Assembly: GCF_004296405.1 (NCBI RefSeq)
Contig: NZ_PSRR01000040.1
Coordinates: forward strand, 1 to 39,296
Source: Bradyrhizobium sp. Leo170
GTDB taxonomy: Bacteria > Pseudomonadota > Alphaproteobacteria > Rhizobiales > Xanthobacteraceae
Reading direction: 5' to 3'
Length of the DNA stretch: 39,296 nucleotides
Part shown: positions 1 to 8,613 of the stretch, piece by piece
Position numbering within the stretch: the first letter of the stretch is position 1
Layout of the letters: the number at the start of each line of letters is the position of its first letter
Program-made: the position numbers and the translations under genes
The notes under the pieces: model-generated
The model's database searches: none
What the model was told of the DNA's origin: nothing
What the model saw: the letters and a program-made list of their open reading frames with translations, nothing else

Positions 1-8
1 GGGAGAGG

Positions 9-126
9 GCGGGGTGAGGGGTTGGCTCCGCGAACATGGTGAGAGTTACGTCTGCGGAGAGTCCCCCTCACCCGGAATTCAAGCTTCGCTTGAATTCCGA
101 CCTCTCCCCGCGAGCGGGGCGAGGTC
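9..126. repeat. Palindromic intergenic repeat, three nested hairpins
   Basis: The bases 12-21 and 64-73 are a perfect 10-bp inverted repeat. Inside and after it come a 12-bp perfect hairpin (73-84 with 88-99, loop of three) and a GC-rich hairpin at 99-126 with one mismatch. The element lies just past the stop codon of the YdeP-like gene and may end its transcripts. Architecture and sequence resemble the short dispersed repeats I know from Bradyrhizobium genomes; only one copy is in this window. Confidence 0.7.
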
Positions 127-141
127 AGGTGGCTCGTCGCT

Positions 142-2436
142 TCAGCTTTGCTCCGTCGCTGAGCGCACGATCCGAATCGGAATTCCCTTGGACGACGGAG
201 TGAAGCTCATGGGATCATGCGCATAAAGCGGCACGAGCGGGTTGGTCTCGGGATAATAGGCGGCGCAGCAGCCGTTCGGGAAGGAATAGCGGACCACGCG
301 GAAATTGTGCACGCTGCGCTCCATCCCATCAGTCGACAGCGTGACGAGATCGACCCGGTCGCCGTCGGCAAGGCCGCGCTTCTTCATTTCTTCCTCGTTC
401 AGGAACACCACGTCGCGCTGGCCGTATACGCCGCGATAGCGGTCCGACATCGAATAGAGCGTCGTGTTGTACTGATCATGGCTGCGGATGGTGCTCAGCC
501 AGAGCATCTCCGGATCGCTCTCGCACGTATCTTCGCCAAGTCCATCGAACAGCAGGAAATTGGCTTTTCCCGACGGCGTCATCCAGATGCGCTCGCGCGC
601 GGTCGAAGTGAGATGGAAACCGCCCGGCACGCGGATGCGGGCGTTGTAGCCCTGGAAGATCGGGAACACGTCTTCGATCGCATCGCGAATGCGATCGTAG
701 TCGGCGACAAGGGCCTCCCAGTCCACCACGCTGCGGTTGCCGAGGGTGGCACGCGCGATTCCGGCGATGATCGCAGGCTCGCTCAAAAGATGCTCCGAGG
801 CTGGCTTGTTGCGGCCGCCGGAGGCGTGAACCATCGACATCGAGTCCTCGACCGTGATCGATTGCGGTCCGGTCGCCTGGATATCGATCTCGGTGCGCCC
901 GAGGCACGGCAGGATCAGCGCATCGCGCCCATGGATCAAATGGCTGCGGTTGAGCTTGGTCGAGACATGGACCGTGAGATCGAGATTGCGCAACGCGGCC
1001 TGCGTCTGCCGCCAGTCCGGTATAGCCGCAGCGAAATTGCCGCCCATGGCGACGAACACCTTCACCTCGCCCCGAAGCATCGCCTCGAGCGCCGTCACCA
1101 CATTGTGGCCGTGCGCGGTCGGCGGCTCGAAGCCGAACCGGTGCTCCAGCCTGTCGAGGAACTCCTTTGTCGGCACTTCGGTGATGCCGACGGTGCGGTC
1201 GCCCTGCACATTCGAGTGGCCGCGCACCGGACAGAGGCCTGCGCCCTCGCGTCCGATGTGGCCGCGCAGGAGCGCGAGGTTGGCAAGCTGCTGCACATTG
1301 CAGGCGCCGCGCTTGTGCTGGGTGATGCCCATGCCATAGACGATGATCGCGCGCTCGGCTTTCATATAGACGTGGGCGGCATGCTCAAGATCCTCGCGCG
1401 AGAGACCGGATTGCCGCTCGATATCGGGCCATTGCACAGCTTTCAGATCCGCAATGAACGCCTCGATGCCGGCGGTATGGCCACGGATGAAATCCCAATC
1501 GAGGAGCTCGGGCTTGTCGCTTGCGCGCGCGGCCGCGTCTTCCTCGACCATCACCTTCATGATGCCCTTGAGCGCGGCGATGTCGCCGCCGACGCGCACC
1601 TGGTAGAGCGGCGAGCTGATCTTGGTCGCCGACAACGTCGCCATCTCGATCGGATTCTGCGGATATTGAAAGCGCTCCAGCGCCCGCTCGCGGAACGGAT
1701 TGAAGGAAATGATCGCTGCACCCCGGCGCGACGCCTTCCACAGGCTCGTCATCATGCGCGGGCTGTTGGTGCCGGGGTTCTGGCCGAAGATGAAGATGCA
1801 GTCCGCCTTGTCGAAGTCGTCGAGCAGCACGGTGCCTTTCCCCGCCCCAAGCGACTGCGGCAGGCCGACGCTGGTTGCCTCATGGCACATGTTCGAACAA
1901 TCAGGAAAATTGTTGGTGCCGTATTCGCGGGCGAAAAGCTGATAGAGGAACGCGGCTTCGTTCGACGTGCGACCTGAGGTGTAGAACTCCGCCATATCAG
2001 GGTCGGGCAGCGCGTTGAGGTGACGGCCGATGATCGCGAAGGCATCGTCCCAGCTTACCGGACGGTAATGATCCGATGCCCGGTCATAGACCATCGGATG
2101 GGTGAGCCGACCGACCATTTCGAGATCGTAATCGCTCCAGCCGGACAACTCGGTGACGGAGTGCTCGGCGAAGAACTCCGGCGTGCAGCGCTTCGCCGTC
2201 GCTTCCCACGCAACCGCCTTGGCGCCGTTCTCGCAGAATTCGAACGACGAGGTATGCTTCGGATCCGGCCAGGCGCAGCCCGGACAGTCGAATCCTTCGG
2301 GCTGGTTCATCCGGCTCAGCGTCGTTGCGCCCTTTATCGGAACGCGCTGCTCGATCAGATGCTCGCTCAGCGCCTTGAGCGCTCCCCACCCGCCGGCCGG
2401 CTGATGATAGGGACGGATGGATTTGCGAACGGTCAT
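142..2436 (-). CDS. FdhF/YdeP-family molybdopterin oxidoreductase
   Basis: A molybdopterin-guanine-dinucleotide enzyme of the formate dehydrogenase/YdeP type, about 764 residues, the usual family length. Numbered from this ATG, the N-terminal cysteines C51, C54 and C68 (CPGC...FCENG) are placed to hold an iron-sulfur cluster. The segment CSNMCHEATSVGL puts C184 where formate dehydrogenase H has selenocysteine, followed by the conserved His. No signal peptide is seen, so the protein should be cytoplasmic. An in-frame TTG two codons upstream is possible, but AAAGG nine bases before the ATG at 2436 favours this start. It diverges from an oxalate decarboxylase, whose product is formate; fdhD, the sulfurtransferase needed by many formate dehydrogenases, lies 14 kb away on the same strand. 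E. coli YdeP is linked to acid resistance. The true substrate is not provable from sequence. Confidence 0.9.
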   Translation of the reverse strand: MTVRKSIRPYHQPAGGWGALKALSEHLIEQRVPIKGATTLSRMNQPEGFDCPGCAWPDPKHTSSFEFCENGAKAVAWEATAKRCTPEFFAEHSVTELSGWSDYDLEMVGRLTHPMVYDRASDHYRPVSWDDAFAIIGRHLNALPDPDMAEFYTSGRTSNEAAFLYQLFAREYGTNNFPDCSNMCHEATSVGLPQSLGAGKGTVLLDDFDKADCIFIFGQNPGTNSPRMMTSLWKASRRGAAIISFNPFRERALERFQYPQNPIEMATLSATKISSPLYQVRVGGDIAALKGIMKVMVEEDAAARASDKPELLDWDFIRGHTAGIEAFIADLKAVQWPDIERQSGLSREDLEHAAHVYMKAERAIIVYGMGITQHKRGACNVQQLANLALLRGHIGREGAGLCPVRGHSNVQGDRTVGITEVPTKEFLDRLEHRFGFEPPTAHGHNVVTALEAMLRGEVKVFVAMGGNFAAAIPDWRQTQAALRNLDLTVHVSTKLNRSHLIHGRDALILPCLGRTEIDIQATGPQSITVEDSMSMVHASGGRNKPASEHLLSEPAIIAGIARATLGNRSVVDWEALVADYDRIRDAIEDVFPIFQGYNARIRVPGGFHLTSTARERIWMTPSGKANFLLFDGLGEDTCESDPEMLWLSTIRSHDQYNTTLYSMSDRYRGVYGQRDVVFLNEEEMKKRGLADGDRVDLVTLSTDGMERSVHNFRVVRYSFPNGCCAAYYPETNPLVPLYAHDPMSFTPSSKGIPIRIVRSATEQS

Positions 2437-2725
2437 TGGCAAAGGCCTTTGAAAATGGGCGGGATCGACTGAGTAAAGGAGAGCCGTCCAACAGATGTCT
2501 TTCCAAAACGAGGCCGGATTTGCGCAATCGCACCGCCCGCCGCGTGAAGAGCTTGCGCATCGTGCTCACGCAACTGCGCGTCATCTGTCATCACGGCAGT
2601 GCATTCCGGAAAAACGCGTGTCATTACGGAAGTGAAACGAGGATCGCCTGTTTAACTGTCGACGAACGGTCCGCTGATGAGCGGATCTATGCCGGTCTGA
2701 TCTTCTCTTTCTGGAGTCTCAATCC
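2437..2725. promoter_or_regulatory. Divergent intergenic region, YdeP-like / oxalate decarboxylase
   Basis: This 289-base region must hold the promoters of both diverging genes. The decarboxylase start is preceded by GGAG nine bases upstream. I looked for an FNR/FixK-type site (TTGAT-N4-ATCAA) and saw none, and I cannot place -35/-10 boxes with confidence. Confidence 0.4.
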
Positions 2726-3970
2726 ATGTTCTCGCGACGAGATCTTCTGGCGGCGTCGGCTGTCGGAGCCGCAATGACCGCATCCGCGCATGCTGCAAGC
2801 TTCGGTAACCCGGACGAGCCGCCTCAGGGCGCCATCAATGCCAAGTCGCCTGGAAGTCTGACCGATCCCGGTCCGCAGAATCCGGCCATTGCAAAACAGT
2901 TTCCATCCGCATTCACTCCGCCCGCGACCGACGTTGGCGGCCTGCCCACGACCTGGGCGTCCTTCAACAATGCGGCGAGACGCATCCAGAACGGCGGTTG
3001 GGCACGGCAGGTCACGGTCGACGATTTCGCGATCTCGACGGAGATATCCGGCGTGAACATGCGCCTCGCCGCCGGCGGCATCCGCGAGCTGCATTGGCAT
3101 CAGGCCGCCGAGTGGGCGATCATGACCTATGGCACCTGCCGCGTGACCGTTCTCGATGCGCAGGGGCGTCCTTATGTCGGCGACGTCAAGGCGGGCGACC
3201 TCTGGTATTTCCCGGCCGGCACGGCGCACTCGCTGCAGGGTCTCGGACCAGACGGATGCGAATTCGTGATCTGCTTCGATGACGGCCACGCCGACGAATT
3301 CAATACGCTGCTGTTGTCAGACTGGATGGCCCATACGCCGCCCGAAGTGCTCGCCAAGAATTTCGGCGTTCCCGTCGAGAGCTTCGCGAACATTCCGCTG
3401 CACAACCTCTGGATATTCCAGGGCACCGTGCCCGGCGACCTCGCCGCCGACCGCGCTGCGATGAGCAGGAATGCGGAGATGCCACCGCATCCCTTCATCT
3501 TCTCGCTGGAAGGCTCGCGTCCGCTCAAGCAGTCCGATGCCGGCACGATTCACGTTGCCGACAGCACCAACTTCAATGTTTCAACGACCGTGGCGTCGGC
3601 GCTGGTCACGCTCAAACCGGGCGCGGTCCGCGAGATGCACTGGCACCCGAACGCCGACGAGTGGCAATACTACATCAAGGGCAAGGGCCGGATGACGGTG
3701 TTCAACACCGGCCCCAATGCGCTGACGATGGACTTCAACGCCGGCGACATCGGCTACGTCAAGCGAAACTACGGCCACTATGTCGAGAACGTCGGCGACA
3801 CCGACCTGCAATTCGTCGGCGTGTTCCGCGCGCCTCGCTATGAGGAAGTCTCGCTGACGAACTGGCTCACGCATACGCCGCCCAAGCTGGTGGCGCAGCA
3901 TCTCAACATCGACGAAGCGACGATTGCGAAGTGGCCCGACAACAGCCCGGGTATCATGCCCAAGGCATGA
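2726..3970 (+). CDS. oxdC: Oxalate decarboxylase, bicupin, Tat-exported
   Basis: Converts oxalate to formate and CO2 with manganese, consuming a proton. The 414-residue protein starts with a twin-arginine signal (SRRDLLAAS, cleavage near AHA-A, residue 24), so it should act in the periplasm. Two cupin domains follow. Site 1 metal ligands are H123, H125, E129 and H168; site 2 ligands are H305, H307, E312 and H351. The active-site lid, SENS in Bacillus subtilis OxdC, reads DEFN here (190-193): the catalytic Glu is kept as E191, while the outer two residues match the DASN lid that was engineered to give oxidase activity. The second-domain Glu equivalent to Bacillus E333 is Gly365, so site 1 is the likely catalytic site. 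The gene diverges from a YdeP-like enzyme that could use the formate. Decarboxylase is favoured over oxidase because the lid Glu remains. Confidence 0.92.
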   Translation: MFSRRDLLAASAVGAAMTASAHAASFGNPDEPPQGAINAKSPGSLTDPGPQNPAIAKQFPSAFTPPATDVGGLPTTWASFNNAARRIQNGGWARQVTVDDFAISTEISGVNMRLAAGGIRELHWHQAAEWAIMTYGTCRVTVLDAQGRPYVGDVKAGDLWYFPAGTAHSLQGLGPDGCEFVICFDDGHADEFNTLLLSDWMAHTPPEVLAKNFGVPVESFANIPLHNLWIFQGTVPGDLAADRAAMSRNAEMPPHPFIFSLEGSRPLKQSDAGTIHVADSTNFNVSTTVASALVTLKPGAVREMHWHPNADEWQYYIKGKGRMTVFNTGPNALTMDFNAGDIGYVKRNYGHYVENVGDTDLQFVGVFRAPRYEEVSLTNWLTHTPPKLVAQHLNIDEATIAKWPDNSPGIMPKA

Positions 3971-4001
3971 ACCTGGGCATCTTGCCGAAGGCATGAGCTC
4001 A

Positions 4002-4030
4002 GTCGGGCAGGCTTATTGCGCCCGCCCGAC
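4002..4030. terminator. Candidate bidirectional hairpin between convergent genes
   Basis: An 11-bp stem with one mismatch (4002-4012 with 4020-4030) and a 7-base loop lies between the convergent oxalate decarboxylase and histidine kinase genes. The kinase stop codon (4013-4015) is inside the loop. There is no clear T-tract, so its action as a terminator is an inference from position and stem strength. Confidence 0.45.
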
Positions 4031-5629
4031 ATCCTCATGGAGAGGCAGGGTGAACTGGAAGGTCGCGCCGGGCCCGGCATTGCGGGTGGCGGACAGCTTT
4101 CCGCCATGGGCCTCGACGATCGAGCGGCAGATCGACAATCCCAAGCCAAGGCCGGTCGACTTGGTGGTGAAGAACGCATTGAACAGCCGCTCGGCGTTCT
4201 CGTCGGAGAAACCGACGCCGCAGTCCGCCATGATCAGGATGGCCTGATCGGCGTCGAAACTGCGCTGCGATCGGATCAGCAATTCGCGCGGCCGATCCGT
4301 GACCGGCTGCATCGCCTCGACGCCATTCATCACCAGGTTCATGACGACCTGCTGCAATTGAACGCGGTCGGCCCGGACGATCAGCGGATCGGCCGCGAGC
4401 TCCGTGCGCAGCGTGATCTGCTTGCTCGTGAGCTCGCGCCGCATCAGCACGCGGGCTTCGTTGACGACCTCGTTGATGTCAAGAAGCGCCCGCTCGGTAT
4501 CGGTCTTGCGTGCCAGCGCTTTAACGCGCCCGATCACGTCGGCCGCCCGGCTGACATCCTTGACGATCCATTCCACCGAGCGCCGCGCATGCTCCATGCC
4601 CGCCGCGCCGCGATCGAGCCAGCGCAGGCAGGCTTCGCCGTTGGACATGATCGCGGCCAGCGGCTGGTTCACCTCGTGGGCGATGGAGGATGTCAACTCG
4701 CCGAGCGAGATCACGCGCGTGGCGTGCGCGAGGTCCGCCTGCGCGTCGTTGAGCGCGGCCTCGGCCTGCTTGGCGGCCGTGACGTCGGTCACCGCACCGA
4801 TGTACTCGATGCCATCAGGACCGTCCGTCACCGCATGGGCCAAGGTTCGGATATGCTTCACCGCGCCGTTCGGCATCACCAGCCTGGCATCATGACCGAA
4901 ATCCACGCCATCCCGGGACGCCTCCTCGAGCAATTGCTGCACGAAATCCCGATCTTCGGGATGCATACGCTGCAGAACGAACTCCAGTGTCGGCGTTGTC
5001 GCCGGATCGCATTCAAAGATCCGAAACGTCTCCTCCGACCAACTGATCTCGCCGGTCGCCACCTTCCAGCCGAAACTGCCGGTCCGGCTCAGCCGCTGAG
5101 CTTCGGCCAGGTACATTTCGCTCCGCAGCAGCCGGGCCTCGGTCCGCTTCTGCTCATCGAGCGCGGCCAAGAGGTCGCGGCGGGAAAGCTCCAGCGATCT
5201 CGTCGCCTTTCTCTGCGCCGCACTGATCCAGTTGACGAACAGCGCCGTGATCAAGAACAAGCTCACGCGCGGGATCTGATGAACATCGATCTCGAACGAA
5301 TGGGTCGGAGTCGTCACAAAATACTCGAACGCCAAACCGGCAAGCGCGGTCGACACCAAGCCCGGGCCGAGGCCCCCAAACCAGGCCGCAAACATGATCG
5401 CGCATAGAAACAGCGATACGTACGGTTCGATGTTCAGGTACTCGACCGCGGCCTTGGAGGCGAATAGAGCTGCAGTAACCGACAAGATCGCAATCGCATA
5501 ACGGGAGAACGTCACCCAAGGCGTCTGATCGATATCGGTCAGTCCCAAACGCCAATCTGAAGGGCCGCGCGGCGCATCGACGGACAAGACCGGCGCACGT
5601 GTTTCGCTGCTACGCTGGCCCGGATACAT
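4013..5629 (-). CDS. Membrane PAS-domain sensor histidine kinase
   Basis: A 538-residue sensor kinase. Residues 40-137 hold closely spaced hydrophobic helices resembling the DUF4118/KdpD membrane block. A PAS/PAC segment spans about 175-290 (ending IEYIGAVTDVTAAK), followed by the dimerisation box SSIAHEVNQPLAAI with phospho-acceptor H318 and an ATPase domain showing the N box (MNLVMNGVEAM), G1 (DCGVGF) and G2 (GLGLGL). AAGGAG eight bases upstream supports the start. It is the third gene of a minus-strand cassette after two response regulators. The layout resembles FixL-like kinases, but the PAS domain lacks a haem ligand that I can identify, so the signal is unknown. Confidence 0.9.
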   Translation of the reverse strand: MYPGQRSSETRAPVLSVDAPRGPSDWRLGLTDIDQTPWVTFSRYAIAILSVTAALFASKAAVEYLNIEPYVSLFLCAIMFAAWFGGLGPGLVSTALAGLAFEYFVTTPTHSFEIDVHQIPRVSLFLITALFVNWISAAQRKATRSLELSRRDLLAALDEQKRTEARLLRSEMYLAEAQRLSRTGSFGWKVATGEISWSEETFRIFECDPATTPTLEFVLQRMHPEDRDFVQQLLEEASRDGVDFGHDARLVMPNGAVKHIRTLAHAVTDGPDGIEYIGAVTDVTAAKQAEAALNDAQADLAHATRVISLGELTSSIAHEVNQPLAAIMSNGEACLRWLDRGAAGMEHARRSVEWIVKDVSRAADVIGRVKALARKTDTERALLDINEVVNEARVLMRRELTSKQITLRTELAADPLIVRADRVQLQQVVMNLVMNGVEAMQPVTDRPRELLIRSQRSFDADQAILIMADCGVGFSDENAERLFNAFFTTKSTGLGLGLSICRSIVEAHGGKLSATRNAGPGATFQFTLPLHEDVGRAQ

Positions 5630-5840
5630 GCCGAATGCTCCTTATGCCGCCCGATCGTGGTATACCTGCTTACGGTCGCTCAGGAGTTCTTCCAACTCAA
5701 GACCCGTTGAATTTCCGTGTGGCAGGACTGGACGAGCCGTGAAGGGCGGCCGAGCTGCGGTTTTGGTGATCAGTCGGGACCTGTCCCGCCTACCGACCGA
5801 CCGGGGTCGGGAAAGCCCGCCGGCCGAAGAATTCAGGACC

Positions 5841-6233
5841 TTACTGGTCCGGACCTTGCCCACCACGCCCCTGCAGGGCCTGCTCAAGGCTTTGAATCAG
5901 ATTGTCTGTCTCGAACGGCTTGGTCAAGAGACAGACTGCACCGGCGCTTGCGGCCCGGGCGGACACGGCCGCCTCGGGAAAAGCCGTGATAAAGATGAAA
6001 GGTATCTGCGTGCCCCTGGCGCGCAGGCGAAGCAGGAGCTCGACGCCGTTGGTGCCGGGCATATTGACGTCGGCGATCACGCAGGAGGTCAGGTCGAGCA
6101 CATCCGACTGCAGAAATTCGTCAGCCGACCCGAACGTGAGAACGCCATAACCCAGGGACCTCAGCAGATTGTCGGTCGCGGTACGGACGGACGCGTCGTC
6201 GTCGATGATGGAAATCATCGGTGTTGTCGGCAA
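5841..6233 (-). CDS. Receiver-only response regulator (CheY-like)
   Basis: A single receiver domain of about 130 residues with no output domain. The acidic pocket is IIDDDAS near residues 9-15, the phospho-acceptor is Asp55 (VIADVNMPG), and the conserved Lys lies in LLTKPF near the C-terminus. I chose a TTG start at 6233 because AAGGA sits eight bases upstream; the ATG at 6218, five codons in, has no visible ribosome site but also gives a complete domain. The receiver resembles those of FixJ relatives. It lies between a full FixJ-like regulator and a histidine kinase, 211 bases before the kinase start. It could act as a phosphate sink, a shuttle or a single-domain effector. Confidence 0.85.
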   Translation of the reverse strand: MPTTPMISIIDDDASVRTATDNLLRSLGYGVLTFGSADEFLQSDVLDLTSCVIADVNMPGTNGVELLLRLRARGTQIPFIFITAFPEAAVSARAASAGAVCLLTKPFETDNLIQSLEQALQGRGGQGPDQ

Positions 6234-6462
6234 GATCGCTGTCCTTCGGGGAAACGGGGATAAAGCTTCCGCTAGCGCGCGATGACTTTTCCAGGAACCG
6301 TCAGCCCGCCCTAGATGTTGTCTGGGACACGATCTGCGCGCAAACCCTCCCCGTTTGTCGCGCGGAAAAGCCGGTACCCGCTTCCCCGGATCGTGCACTG
6401 GTAATGGTAAAATGCGCTCTATCGATACAGCGGGGAATCATACTTAGGTTTCTCGCCCACAC

Positions 6463-7113
6463 CTATCGGCGACGAATCCCGATCATTTCGGCCATCCTGA
6501 CCAGATCGGCCAGCGATTTTGCGCCCATCTTCTTCATGACGCGGCCACGATGGATTTTGACGGTGATCTCGGCAACACCGATCTGCGCCGCAATCTGCTT
6601 GTTCATGAGGCCCGCAGCCACCAAAGCGAGCACTTCGCGTTCACGTTCGGTCAAGGTCTCGAAATGTTCTCGCAGGCCCGTAACGGCTTTCTCCGCCTCG
6701 CGCCTTTCGCGATCGCGCTTGATCGCCGTCATCACGGAATCGAGCATATCCTGATCGCGGAACGGCTTGGTCAGGAAGTCGACTGCCCCGCCCTTCATGG
6801 CCCGGACGCTCATCGGAATGTCGCCGTGACCGGTCATGAAGATGATGGGAATGTGGACGTCCGCCCTGGCCAATTCGAGCTGGAGATCGAGCCCGCTCAA
6901 CCCCGGCAGCCGGATGTCCAGCACCAGGCAACTCGCGACATCAGGCAGCTTGCTGTGCAGCAGTTCCGCAGCGGAGCCGAACTCCTGCACCTGTAGGCCC
7001 ACCGATTGGAACAAGTTGGCAAGCGCCCGTCGTACGCTCTCGTCATCGTCGACGACGAAGACGACTGACTCCTGGCCGTTCGTCAGATCGTAAGGCGACG
7101 CAAACGGCTTCAT
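6463..7113 (-). CDS. FixJ-family response regulator, receiver plus LuxR-type HTH
   Basis: A 216-residue transcription factor. The receiver domain (about 16-130) has the acidic triad VDDDES, phospho-acceptor Asp66 (CLVLDIRLPG), the conserved TGHGDIPM stretch and Lys116 (FLTKPF). A LuxR/FixJ helix-turn-helix follows from about residue 150 (LTEREREVLALVAAG ... AEITVKIHRGRVMKKM). GGAG seven bases upstream supports the start. It is first in a minus-strand cassette with a receiver-only protein and a membrane PAS kinase, which is its probable partner. FixJ relatives control microaerobic or redox genes in rhizobia, but no target site can be deduced here. Confidence 0.92.
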   Translation of the reverse strand: MKPFASPYDLTNGQESVVFVVDDDESVRRALANLFQSVGLQVQEFGSAAELLHSKLPDVASCLVLDIRLPGLSGLDLQLELARADVHIPIIFMTGHGDIPMSVRAMKGGAVDFLTKPFRDQDMLDSVMTAIKRDRERREAEKAVTGLREHFETLTEREREVLALVAAGLMNKQIAAQIGVAEITVKIHRGRVMKKMGAKSLADLVRMAEMIGIRRR

Positions 7114-7351
7114 GCGCTATCTCCGCATGCAATGGCCGTATGAAAACTCCACCGGACGGCAGCAGACGGATGTTTCGGATTCAAAACTGATTTTCCGGGT
7201 ATCGCTGGCCCCTGACGTTAGAACACATCAGGGGAACCTCCGCAATTCTACGGGGATGCCGGGAACAGGACGCAACCATGCCCCGGCGGCGCTGCTGCCA
7301 TGCCTGCGACAAAATAGCCGATCGGGATCGAAGGGCCAACTGCGGAAGAGG
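7114..7351. other. Non-coding stretch upstream of the FixJ-like gene
   Basis: This 238-base stretch, with the repeat that follows it, makes up the 340-base gap between the FixJ-like gene and the HlyD-type gene. It must contain the promoter of the minus-strand regulator cassette. I see no convincing operator, RNA gene or conserved small frame. Confidence 0.4.
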
Positions 7352-7457
7352 CTAGAGCATGATCCGGAAAAGTGGAGACCGGTTTTCCGAAAAAGATCAT
7401 GCTCAAACAAAGAGCTAGAGCGGGATGACGATTCGAAGAAAAGTCATCACGCTCTAG
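7352..7457. repeat. Double-hairpin dispersed repeat, copy 1
   Basis: Two consecutive hairpins. The first pairs GAGCATGATC near 7355 with its complement near 7395-7404; the second pairs AGAGCGGGATGAC at 7417-7429 with an imperfect complement at 7442-7457. About 76 bases of it (from near 7379) recur in inverted orientation at 39219-39296 with only three differences. The right end overlaps the TAG stop codon of the HlyD-type gene, so it sits where a terminator for the long minus-strand operon would be. Confidence 0.85.
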
Positions 7458-8404
7458 CGGCCGACCTCCACACTGGCGGTCGTGCCGGCGACGAGGCGCA
7501 CTCCATCAGGCACCTGGTCGATGTGAATATGCACGGGTATGCGCTGCGCCAGCCGCACCCAGGTGAAGATCGGGTTGACCGAAGCGAGCCCGCCCTGCCC
7601 CGGCTGCGCATTGACGACAGTGATGCCGCGCGCGACCCCGCCGACATAACCACGGATAAGTTGGCTGTAGCCCATCAAGCGGATTGTCGTCGGATCATTG
7701 TCGCGAATCCTTCCAAGGCTCGTCTCCTCAAAATAGCCGTCGACCCAGAAGGAATCGGAGTCGACCAGCGAGACCAGGTTTTGGCCGATATTGGCGTAGT
7801 CGCCGCGCTGGGCCAGCAGATTCGTCACATAGCCATTGACGGGTGAGCGAACGGTGACACGGCTGAGATTGAGCTCCGCCTTGGCGACCGCGGTCTGATC
7901 CGCGGCAACGGCGGCTTGCAGTTGATGCAGCGAGCTTGCCGATTGCTGGAAGACGTCCTTCGAGACCCAGCCTTCTCCGCGCAGCGTCGCCTGCCGTCCT
8001 TCGTTGGCACGCGCGTAGTCGAGCGCGGCCTGGTCGCGCGCGACCTGGGCGCGGGCAGCGTCCAACGCGATCTGGTAATCGGCCGGTTCGATCTCGAACA
8101 GCACGTCGCCCTTGTGCACCATCTGGTTGTCGGCGACCGGCAGCTTGACGATCCGCCCGGCAATCTCCGGCGCGACGGTCACCACATAAGCCCGCACCAT
8201 GCCGTCGCGGGTCCACGGCCGCCCCATATAGACATCCCACGCGAACCAGCCGAACAACGCTGCCACCGCGACAGCGCCCAGCGTGAGCAGTACCGGGATC
8301 ACGGAACTGAGCGACATTTTGCGGCTCGCCCCGCTTGCCGAAGGGCGCGGCAGAGCTTTCCGATCGCCCGGGTCGCCAGCCAATCGCGTCTGAACTTCAG
8401 ACAT
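7454..8404 (-). CDS. HlyD-family membrane fusion protein (AaeA/EmrA-like)
   Basis: Periplasmic adaptor of an efflux pump, 316 residues. After a cytoplasmic N-terminus of about 30 residues comes one membrane helix (about 34-56), then lipoyl-like half-motifs around the helical hairpin (about 75-200) and a beta-barrel region with the family stretch NLVSLVDSDSFWVDGYFEET. It starts two bases after the stop of the DUF1656 gene and so is co-transcribed with it and the FUSC gene. This three-gene set matches E. coli aaeXAB, which exports hydroxylated aromatic acids. The stop codon lies inside the downstream repeat. The substrate here is unknown. Confidence 0.9.
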   Translation of the reverse strand: MSEVQTRLAGDPGDRKALPRPSASGASRKMSLSSVIPVLLTLGAVAVAALFGWFAWDVYMGRPWTRDGMVRAYVVTVAPEIAGRIVKLPVADNQMVHKGDVLFEIEPADYQIALDAARAQVARDQAALDYARANEGRQATLRGEGWVSKDVFQQSASSLHQLQAAVAADQTAVAKAELNLSRVTVRSPVNGYVTNLLAQRGDYANIGQNLVSLVDSDSFWVDGYFEETSLGRIRDNDPTTIRLMGYSQLIRGYVGGVARGITVVNAQPGQGGLASVNPIFTWVRLAQRIPVHIHIDQVPDGVRLVAGTTASVEVGR

Positions 8405-8406
8405 CG

Positions 8407-8613
8407 CTATATCTCAGCTACCACCAGAACCACGCATGAAAGCAGAATAATATAAATCGCGAGCACGAACAGCGCCGGATGCCAGACATGGCGCAGCAGG
8501 CCAAGACGCGCCACCATCCGCCGCAGCACGACCAGGATAAGCCAGGCCGCCACCATCAGCAACGAAATGGGGGCGACATAGACGCCAAACAGATTGATCT
8601 CGGAAAAGCTCAT
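8407..8613 (-). CDS. DUF1656 small membrane protein (AaeX-like)
   Basis: A 68-residue protein with two hydrophobic helices (about 10-31 and 46-66), matching DUF1656/AaeX in size and in the N-terminal pattern FSEINLFGVYVAP. Its ATG overlaps the TGA of the FUSC gene by four bases (ATGA), which suggests translational coupling. Proteins of this kind sit between the AaeB-like and AaeA-like pump genes; their exact role is not established. Confidence 0.9.
   Translation of the reverse strand: MSFSEINLFGVYVAPISLLMVAAWLILVVLRRMVARLGLLRHVWHPALFVLAIYIILLSCVVLVVAEI

Noticed and set aside
217..1977. 586-codon open frame on the + strand
   Set aside because: Fully antisense to the YdeP-like gene; rich in Arg, Ala and His as expected from a GC-driven shadow, with no recognisable domain.
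4016..5407. 463-codon open frame on the + strand
   Set aside because: Antisense to the histidine kinase; no domain visible.
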